5,563 nt of DNA from NCBI GenBank assembly GCA_031266695.1, contig JAISAK010000328.1:1-5563 (forward strand), read 5' to 3'. This DNA comes from Treponema sp. Its GTDB lineage: Bacteria; Spirochaetota; Spirochaetia; Treponematales; Breznakiellaceae. The first letter of the stretch is position 1; the number at the start of each line of letters is the position of its first letter. Of this stretch, positions 1 through 4,788 are shown piece by piece. The notes below the pieces were generated by a model that saw nothing but the letters and a program-made list of their open reading frames with translations, was not told the origin of the DNA and did not search any database. The position numbers were made by a program, and so were the translations under genes.

Positions 1-1
1 A

Positions 2-1231
2 AACGAATACTACGAACAGGTGCTGCGTGTCATCGCGGCGCTGGATACGAATGAGCTTAAAGCGTTTGTACTTACAAACCAGAAATGGTACGAGATTGAC
101 GACGCGCAGGATAAAGCGATTGCCGAGACCATCTTTGCGGGAAATGAAAGCGGCCGTCTTTCGCGCGTACAGTCGAGTTACGGCGGATACTGGCGTTATC
201 CCGCCATGCTTGACTATTGTTACCTTGTGAATCCTTACTTTCCCGGCCCGCAGCTAATCAGCGAGATGAAGGCGTATTTCGCGGAACTGCTGTCCCAGTA
301 TCCGTCGGGTCTGAGCGTACAGAATCTGTTGTCCGCGAAACTTTTTAATCTGGAAGAAGATTCTGTTTTAACGGGAAACGGCGCGGCGGAGCTTATACGC
401 GCCCTGGCTCCGGCCGTGAACGGCACGGTAGGAGTCGTTTACCCCACGTTCAACGAGTATGCGGAAAGTTTTCGCGGCAAAAAAATAATTTCATTTACTC
501 CGAAAGATTTTAGTTATACGGCAGACGATGTAATACGTTTTTCCGCCGAATGTGACGCGCTGGTTTTAATCAACCCCGACAATCCGAGCGGCAACTGCAT
601 AAAAAAAGACGACGCCCTTGTTCTTGCCGAATATTTCAAAAAGAACAACAAAACCTTAGTTCTTGACGAATCGTTTGTTGATTTTTGCGACGCGGAAGAA
701 TGTAAATCGCTCCTGGCGCAGGATGTGTTAAACAGGTATCCCGGTTTAATCATCGTTAAATCGTTAAGCAAGAGTTACGGCGTACCGGGCCTGCGGCTTG
801 GCGTACTCGCCTGCGGCAACCGGGAACTGATCGCCGGGGTGCGGAAGAATATTCCGATATGGAACATCAATTCCTTTGCCGAATATTTTTTGCAGATCAT
901 CGGCAAGTACCAGAAAGATTATGCGGCCTCGTGCAAAAAAATAGCCGCGGAACGCCGCCGTTTCAAGGCGGAGCTTGAGAAAACCGGCCTTTTAAGCGTC
1001 TATCCTTCGCAGGCCAACTATTTTTTATGCAGAATAACAAATGGCGCAAGCGCGCGCGCTTTGACGGAAAAATTGCTTGCGGAACACAATATCTTCATAA
1101 AAGACCTCAGCGGCAAAAACGGCATACCGGACGAATTTTTTATCCGTCTTGCGATACGCGGCCGGGAAGACAATGACCGCCTGATTCGCGCTCTCCCGGC
1201 GGCGGCCGGGAAAGCCCCTCCCGTGAAATAG
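2..1231 (+). CDS. Bifunctional nucleotidyltransferase-aminotransferase, 5'-truncated by window edge (PntC-AEPT-like)
   Basis: The reading frame is open to the first base, so the true start lies to the left; the GTG at 20 is probably internal. The first about 45 residues (NEYYEQVLR, then WYEIDDAQDKAIAE) match the C-terminal end of LicC-type CTP-dependent nucleotidyltransferases, whose EID acidic residue binds metal. The rest is a complete fold-type I PLP aminotransferase. Numbering from the GTG at 20: GNGAAELI in the cofactor phosphate region, NPDNPSGN at 185-192, Asp216 in LVLDES contacting the pyridine nitrogen, SLSKSYG with Schiff-base Lys251 (codon 770-772), and RLAIR with substrate-carboxylate Arg380. 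The fused architecture resembles Treponema PntC-AEPT, which makes 2-aminoethylphosphonate from phosphonoacetaldehyde and activates it as CMP-AEP; this substrate is inferred. Alone, the aminotransferase part could be mistaken for histidinol-phosphate aminotransferase (HisC). Long AT-rich stretches (about 480-660) contrast with genes downstream. Aminotransferase call near certain; fusion call strong; phosphonate role moderate. Confidence 0.85.
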   Translation, partial: NEYYEQVLRVIAALDTNELKAFVLTNQKWYEIDDAQDKAIAETIFAGNESGRLSRVQSSYGGYWRYPAMLDYCYLVNPYFPGPQLISEMKAYFAELLSQYPSGLSVQNLLSAKLFNLEEDSVLTGNGAAELIRALAPAVNGTVGVVYPTFNEYAESFRGKKIISFTPKDFSYTADDVIRFSAECDALVLINPDNPSGNCIKKDDALVLAEYFKKNNKTLVLDESFVDFCDAEECKSLLAQDVLNRYPGLIIVKSLSKSYGVPGLRLGVLACGNRELIAGVRKNIPIWNINSFAEYFLQIIGKYQKDYAASCKKIAAERRRFKAELEKTGLLSVYPSQANYFLCRITNGASARALTEKLLAEHNIFIKDLSGKNGIPDEFFIRLAIRGREDNDRLIRALPAAAGKAPPVK

Positions 1232-1253
1232 CGTATTCCTTCGTTATTTTTAA

Positions 1254-1261
1254 TGTATAAT
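1254..1261 (+). promoter_or_regulatory. Candidate promoter -10 element for the winged-helix/nucleotidyltransferase gene
   Basis: A perfect TATAAT lies at 1256-1261 in an AT-rich part of the 73-bp gap, which would place transcription initiation near 1268 and give a leader of about 37 nt. No good -35 hexamer is seen at 16-18 bp upstream (around 1232-1239 the sequence is GTATTC-like), so strength is uncertain. It suggests gene 2 can be transcribed apart from gene 1, although no clear terminator separates them. Confidence 0.5.
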
Positions 1262-1287
1262 CTATGGACTTACAAAACTCCTTAAAC

Positions 1288-1293
1288 AGAGGG
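1288..1293 (+). promoter_or_regulatory. Ribosome binding site deciding the start at 1305
   Basis: AGAGGG lies 11 nt before the ATG at 1305, slightly long but usable spacing. It directly abuts another ATG at 1294 (reading only MNDK then stop), which is too close to be served by it. This supports the 1305 start. Confidence 0.6.
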
Positions 1294-1304
1294 ATGAACG
1301 ATAA

Positions 1305-2201
1305 ATGACGTTAACCCGGGCCCAGTTTGATATACTTACTCTTTTGGAACGGGAAGGGAGCGGAAAAAACCTTACCCAGCGCGGCATCGCAAAGGCAACC
1401 GGCCTTTCCGTGGGAACCGTCAACAAAAATCTTCTTACCCTTGGCGGGAAGGGCTTCGCGGACAAGCAGGGAATCCTCTCCGCGGGCCTGCGCGCCCTGG
1501 AGCCTTACCGGGTAAAACGCGCCGTTTTTATCGCCGCGGGCTTCGGCTCCCGGCTTGTGCCCATCACCCTCAACACCCCCAAACCCCTTGTCCGGGTAAA
1601 GGGAGTGCGGATTATCGACACCCTGCTCGACGCGGCCCTGGCCGCGGAAATCGAGGAGATTATCATTGTCCGGGGCTACCTCGGCGAGCAGTTTGATCAG
1701 CTTCTCTACAAATACCCGCAGATCCGTTTTTTGGAAAACCCCCTCTATAATGAGGCGAACAATATTTCCTCGGTTATGGCGGCCCGCTACTGTCTGCGCG
1801 GCGCCTACGTTCTTGAGTCCGACCTTTTCCTGCGCAACCCCCGTCTTTTAAGCAAGTACCAGTATGCCTCCAACTACCTCGGCGTCCCCGTGGAAGAAAC
1901 CGACGACTGGTGTTTTGAAACCCGCGGCGGCATTATTACAAAGCTCAAGCTGGGCGGGAAAAACTGCCACCACATGCTTGGCATATCCTACTGGAGCGAG
2001 CGGGACGGCGCGCGGCTTGCGGAACACATCAGGCAGGCATACGAGATGCCCGGCGGCCGGGAGCGCTACTGGGATCAGGTCGCGCTGGAATACTTGATCC
2101 GGGATTATGCCGTGGAGGTGCGGGAATGTTCTTTTGACGACATCACCGAGATAGACACCTTCAAGGAACTGAAAAACCTGGACGAAACCTACCGGGTTTA
2201 G
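1305..2201 (+). CDS. Winged helix-turn-helix / LicC-type nucleotidyltransferase fusion protein (phosphocholine cytidylyltransferase family)
   Basis: 298 residues in two parts. Residues 1-65 form a winged HTH of MarR-like character: LTQRGIAKATGLSVGTVNK (23-41) is the helix-turn-helix, and the GKGF region leads into the wing. From about 71 a complete sugar-phosphate-type nucleotidyltransferase follows: AAGFGSRLVPIT (77-88) is the nucleotide-binding loop, Lys93 in NTPKPL the phosphate-binding lysine, NEANNISSVMAA (149-160) the LicC-like substrate region, Asp173 in LESDL and Asp284 in TEIDT the expected Mg ligands. The family transfers CMP from CTP to phosphocholine or a similar phospho-alcohol, giving CDP-choline-type donors for lipid or surface-glycan decoration. 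The exact substrate is not readable; 2-aminoethylphosphonate or another sugar-phosphate are alternatives. The HTH may bind DNA and link expression to the pathway; that is inference. No kinase or CDP-alcohol phosphotransferase partner lies in the window. It follows gene 1, itself carrying a related nucleotidyltransferase domain, by 73 bp in the same direction. Confidence 0.85.
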   Translation: MTLTRAQFDILTLLEREGSGKNLTQRGIAKATGLSVGTVNKNLLTLGGKGFADKQGILSAGLRALEPYRVKRAVFIAAGFGSRLVPITLNTPKPLVRVKGVRIIDTLLDAALAAEIEEIIIVRGYLGEQFDQLLYKYPQIRFLENPLYNEANNISSVMAARYCLRGAYVLESDLFLRNPRLLSKYQYASNYLGVPVEETDDWCFETRGGIITKLKLGGKNCHHMLGISYWSERDGARLAEHIRQAYEMPGGRERYWDQVALEYLIRDYAVEVRECSFDDITEIDTFKELKNLDETYRV

Positions 2202-2220
2202 CGGCCGGTTATTAAATTCA

Positions 2221-2233
2221 GTGCCAGAGGCAC
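2221..2233 (-). terminator. Weak hairpin between convergent genes
   Basis: GTGCC-AGA-GGCAC is a perfect 5-bp stem with a 3-nt loop, starting 4 nt beyond the uppP stop. On the minus strand it is followed by TGAATTTAATAA, a poor U-tract; on the plus strand there is none. It may help end uppP transcription, but the stem is short. Only 35 bp separate the two convergent stop codons. Confidence 0.25.
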
Positions 2234-2236
2234 CGG

Positions 2237-3046
2237 TTAGAACACCAGGTGGGTAAAGTTCTGATCGACAAGGGTAAGGACGCCCAGGACCGCGGTGTAA
2301 GCCGCAAAGCCAAGGAGTGATTTTTCCCGCACGATTTTGAGCATAAGCCGTACCGCGAAGAAGCCGACAACGGCGGCGCTGGCGGTCCCGGCGGCGAGGG
2401 CGCCCGCGCCGATACCGCCGGCTTCCGGGGCCGCGCCGCCGGCAATGTCTTTAAGCTGCAGAACCAGGGCGCCCAGGATCGCGGGGATCGAAAGCAGGAA
2501 GGAAAAACGTGCGGCAAAATCCCTGTCCAGCCGGCGCGAAAGGGCTCCAGACAGGGTGGCGCCGGAACGGGAAACCCCGGGGATAATTGCCAGGCCCTGC
2601 AGCAGGCCGACGATCAGCGCGTCCACCCAGTTGATTCGCTTCCCCGCCGCTTCGGCAATTGCCGCGCCGTGCCGGGAAAGCAGCTCCGAAACGGTAAGCA
2701 GCGCCGCGGTAATCAGAAAGGCGAAGCCCAGGAAACTTCCCGAGGCAAAGGCCCGCTCTATGGCGTCTTTGAATACCAGGGCGACAATCACCGTGGGAAG
2801 GGTTGCCAGCAGCAGGTATGCCGTAAGGGGCTGGATGGGCCGCTTTAGAATTGCCAGGATATCCCGCCGCAGCACCGTAAAAACCGCCGCCAGGGTGCCT
2901 ATATGGAGCAGGGTATCAAAAAACAGCGCCGGTTCCGCGATTCCGAAAATCCTCTGAAAAAGAACCAGGTGGCCGGAACTGCTGACCGGCAAAAATTCAG
3001 TCAACCCCTGAACGACGCCCAGAAAGACGGCGGTTAAAATATTCAT
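2237..3046 (-). CDS. uppP: Undecaprenyl-diphosphatase UppP/BacA
   Basis: Integral membrane phosphatase that converts undecaprenyl diphosphate to undecaprenyl phosphate, recycling the lipid carrier for peptidoglycan and other envelope polymers; overexpression of the family gives bacitracin resistance. The 269-residue length is normal. Signatures are QGLTEFLPVSSSGHL (13-27), with the (E/Q)xxxE acidic motif Q13/E17, a serine cluster and His26, and PGVSRSGAT (156-164), with the essential Arg160. Several hydrophobic helices cover the chain (about 44-58, 76-92, 105-121, 142-156, 183-199, 214-237, 244-262). The ATG at 3046 is the only sensible start: an in-frame TAG lies two codons upstream, and the N-terminus begins as family members do. 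The only Shine-Dalgarno-like bases (AGGA) end 1 nt before the ATG, so initiation may be inefficient or unusual. It is convergent with gene 2 and divergent from the M20 gene. A minus-strand intrinsic terminator lies in its leader. Confidence 0.97.
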   Translation of the reverse strand: MNILTAVFLGVVQGLTEFLPVSSSGHLVLFQRIFGIAEPALFFDTLLHIGTLAAVFTVLRRDILAILKRPIQPLTAYLLLATLPTVIVALVFKDAIERAFASGSFLGFAFLITAALLTVSELLSRHGAAIAEAAGKRINWVDALIVGLLQGLAIIPGVSRSGATLSGALSRRLDRDFAARFSFLLSIPAILGALVLQLKDIAGGAAPEAGGIGAGALAAGTASAAVVGFFAVRLMLKIVREKSLLGFAAYTAVLGVLTLVDQNFTHLVF

Positions 3047-3063
3047 GTCCTAACAGTAGTTGG

Positions 3064-3097
3064 AAAAAGGCCGATATGCAAGCGTCATATCTCGGCC
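3064..3097 (-). terminator. Intrinsic terminator or attenuator in the uppP leader
   Basis: On the minus strand, GGCC(GA)GATATG at 3097-3086 pairs with CATATCGGCC at 3078-3069: 10 bp with a 2-nt bulge and a 7-nt loop, followed at once by five U residues (A-run 3064-3068). The plus strand has no U-run after the stem, so it acts on minus-strand RNA. The end point, near 3062, is only about 16 nt before the uppP ATG. It therefore ends an RNA made from the 3100-3370 interval, or attenuates uppP transcription started there. No anti-terminator was identified with confidence. Confidence 0.7.
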
Positions 3098-3133
3098 TCT
3101 TACCTATTGAAAAAAATACATTCAAGAAAAGAC

Positions 3134-3160
3134 CTTATACCCCCTGGCACCACGAATGAA
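3134..3160 (-). promoter_or_regulatory. Possible outward promoter in left arm, towards uppP
   Basis: On the minus strand, TTCATT (3160-3155) and TATAAG (3139-3134) are 15 bp apart. The pair is the mirror of a similar pair in the right arm. Initiation near 3127 would give uppP a leader of about 80 nt that contains the terminator hairpin. Spacing and -35 match are suboptimal, so this is tentative. Confidence 0.3.
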
Positions 3161-3314
3161 AAGAATATCTTCCACCGTGGGAGCGCCAAAGCTGCCATGA
3201 ACGACTCTGGAATTCCCCGGTGGAACAGACCTCGAACCAAAGGTTCGACGGGCTGTGGAGACGGACTCTACGGGCAAGTGAAGGGCGGATTTGACGTTCC
3301 CACGGTGGAGGCCG

Positions 3315-3347
3315 TTGATTTCATTTGTATCGCTTGGGGTATAAAAT
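3315..3347 (+). promoter_or_regulatory. Possible promoter in right arm, towards the M20-YfcC operon
   Basis: TATAAA at 3340-3345 (or TAAAAT at 3342-3347) lies in the AT-rich outer part of the repeat, with TTGATT at 3315-3320 (19 bp spacing to TATAAA) or TTCATT at 3320-3325 (16 bp spacing to TAAAAT) as -35 candidates. Initiation near 3353 would give a leader of roughly 38 nt to the ATG at 3391. No other promoter-like sequence stands between the repeat and the gene. Confidence 0.4.
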
Positions 3348-3390
3348 CTTCTTTGTATGTATTTTGCGCCACCTTTTTTCTTTTCCGAAT

Positions 3391-4788
3391 ATGTTTCATA
3401 CTTTCCTTGTGGACATAATAGAAAGATTTCGCGAGGCCCTGAAGATTCCGACCTGGTGGCCCGCGGGGGCTCTGCCGGGAAACGCCGAAGCAGAAACGCC
3501 CCTGCGCCGGTTTCAGGATTTTCTCGCGGAGAACTATCCCTGTTTTCACAAGAAGGCCGAGCGCCGGACGCTAAGTCCCTATTCCGTGGTATACCGCTGG
3601 CCCGGCCGGGCGGGAGCGGAATCCGGGGCGGCGCGCGGAGCGGACGCCGGCGTTGAAACGGCGGAGGCTGTCTTGATCCTTGCCCATTACGATGTGGTTC
3701 CCGCGGAAAGGGAAAAATGGAGCGTTGATCCCTTTGGCGCGGAAAAAAAGGACGGCTTTATCTACGGCCGCGGCGCCCTGGACATGAAAAGCATACTTAT
3801 CGCGATTATGGAGGCTGCGGAGAATCTCTGCGCCGGCGGCTTTGAACCGCGGCGGGATATCTGGTTTGCCTTTGGCGGCGACGAGGAACGCTCCGGGATA
3901 CAGGGCGCACGGAAAGCCGCGGAATGGTTTGCCCAAAGAGGGCAGCGTTTCGCCTGGATCCTCGACGAAGGTACGCCGGTAGCCGAAAACCAGATCAAGG
4001 GCATTGATTCGCCCCTGGCCCTTTTCGGCATTGAAGAGAAAGGTTTCCTCAGCCTGGATCTGACCGTTGCCCAAAATCCGGGGCACGCCTCGCGGCCCCC
4101 CAAAGTGCAGGCCGCGGCGGTACTCGGCCGGGCGCTTTGCAGGATCGCGAAGAAGCCCTTTCCTTTTAATCTTACCCCCACGGTGGAAAGTTTTTTTGCC
4201 CGGCTTGCGCCTCTTTCGGGCGGCGCGCAGGGTTTCTTCATGCGTCACGCCCGGGCCCTTGGAAGTATCTTCTTCAGGGCGGTTTCGGGAAACCCGGACA
4301 TTGCCTCCCTGCTTCACACTACGGTTGCCATGACCCAGCTTGAGGGAAGCGCCGCCGACAATGTAATGCCCTCGGAAGTGCGGGCGGTGATCAACCTGCG
4401 GCTGCTCCATCCCCGGACTGTTGAAAAGGCGGTTGCCTTTATCAAAAAAACAATTGGCGACGAGCGGGTCAAAGTAACGGTTCACGGCCTCGGAACGGAT
4501 CCGGTACCGGCAAACCCCGAATATATCAAACGCACCGGTCAGGGCTGGAAAGAAATGGAAGCCGCCCTCAAGGCTGTTTATCCCGGCGTCACAAGCCTGG
4601 TTTTTCTTATGGTGGCTACCACCGATTCCCGCCACTACAAGGATCTTGCCGGGGGTATTTTCCGCTTTAGCCCGCATCAGCTTAACCCCCGGGAGCTGAG
4701 CCTGATACACGGTCACGACGAGCGAATCTCCGTCGAAAATCTTCAGCGGGGCCTCGAATTTTATACCCGCCTTTTAGGATCGTTATGA
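3391..4788 (+). CDS. M20-family metallopeptidase/amidohydrolase (carboxypeptidase S / PM20D1 type)
   Basis: 465 residues from the ATG at 3391. Di-zinc M20 hydrolases cleave dipeptides or N-acyl amino acids; no signal peptide is seen, so it acts in the cytoplasm. Visible motifs: LAHYDVVPA with ligand His99 and catalytic-site Asp101, KWSVDPFGAEKKDGFIYGRGALDMK with bridging Asp131, GGDEERSG with general-base Glu165 and ligand Glu166, LDEG with Asp192, NPGHAS with His232 in the dimerisation/lid domain, DNVMPSEVRAVINLR, TTDSRHY, and IHGHDERI with the last ligand His440. All key residues are present. An Ala/Gly-rich stretch (about 73-93) precedes the first motif. The start is uncertain: none of ATG 3391, GTG 3409 or the upstream TTG 3325 has a convincing close ribosome binding site. 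A GGTGGAGG lies 13 nt before TTG 3325, but that start falls inside the inverted repeat. ATG 3391 is preferred. It overlaps the downstream carrier gene by ATGA. Confidence 0.9.
   Translation: MFHTFLVDIIERFREALKIPTWWPAGALPGNAEAETPLRRFQDFLAENYPCFHKKAERRTLSPYSVVYRWPGRAGAESGAARGADAGVETAEAVLILAHYDVVPAEREKWSVDPFGAEKKDGFIYGRGALDMKSILIAIMEAAENLCAGGFEPRRDIWFAFGGDEERSGIQGARKAAEWFAQRGQRFAWILDEGTPVAENQIKGIDSPLALFGIEEKGFLSLDLTVAQNPGHASRPPKVQAAAVLGRALCRIAKKPFPFNLTPTVESFFARLAPLSGGAQGFFMRHARALGSIFFRAVSGNPDIASLLHTTVAMTQLEGSAADNVMPSEVRAVINLRLLHPRTVEKAVAFIKKTIGDERVKVTVHGLGTDPVPANPEYIKRTGQGWKEMEAALKAVYPGVTSLVFLMVATTDSRHYKDLAGGIFRFSPHQLNPRELSLIHGHDERISVENLQRGLEFYTRLLGSL

Larger units (their letters stand above)
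3113..3365. repeat. Long imperfect inverted repeat, about 253 bp (MITE-like or structured RNA)
   Basis: The arms pair around a centre at 3240. AAAATACAT (3113-3121) matches ATGTATTTT (3357-3365) 9/9. 3129-3143 matches 3336-3350 13/15 (AAGA..TTATACCCC). ACnAATGAAA (3152-3161) matches 3319-3328. TCCACCGTGGGA (3171-3182) matches 3298-3309 12/12. From 3152 to 3202 the register stays constant, and 3171-3202 pairs 25/32. Positions 3203-3231 and 3249-3277 do not pair well. The apex is TCGAACC-AAA-GGTTCGA (3232-3248), a perfect 7-bp stem. No target-site duplication is evident just outside, and no credible protein is encoded. Mismatches that would be G-U pairs occur about equally for either strand (about 5 against 4), so they do not show a transcribed strand. 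Candidates are a miniature transposable element, an intergenic palindromic repeat family, or a structured non-coding RNA. Confidence 0.8.

Noticed and set aside
1195..1210. GC-rich hairpin CCCGGC-GGCG-GCCGGG at the end of gene 1
   Set aside because: It lies inside the coding sequence, with no U-tract following directly, so it does not make a convincing terminator.
1294..1308. Four-codon minicistron MNDK overlapping the gene 2 start by ATGA
   Set aside because: The Shine-Dalgarno directly abuts its ATG, too close for initiation; it is probably chance.
2337..2957. 206-codon plus-strand open frame opposite uppP
   Set aside because: Low-complexity Arg/Ala/Ser-rich translation; uppP on the other strand is unambiguous.
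3232..3260. tRNA-like T-arm sequence GGTTCGA
   Set aside because: It is part of the apical hairpin of the inverted repeat; no acceptor stem, anticodon arm or CCA-proximal structure can be drawn around it.
3113..3365. Integron attC site
   Set aside because: The palindrome is longer than usual attC sites, and I see no paired GTTRRRY/RYYYAAC core sites at the ends nor gene cassettes around it.
3113..3365. 6S RNA
   Set aside because: A long hairpin with an inner bubble is reminiscent, but the outer stem is about twice as long as expected, the apical stem is too short, and there is no support for one transcribed strand.
3107..3418. 103-codon open frame across the inverted repeat
   Set aside because: It spans both palindromic arms, has no good ribosome binding site and no recognisable protein features.
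3571..4716. Long open frame (381 codons) on the minus strand opposite the M20 gene
   Set aside because: It is a by-product of high GC in the real gene. The translation has no recognisable domain, while the plus strand carries every M20 motif.
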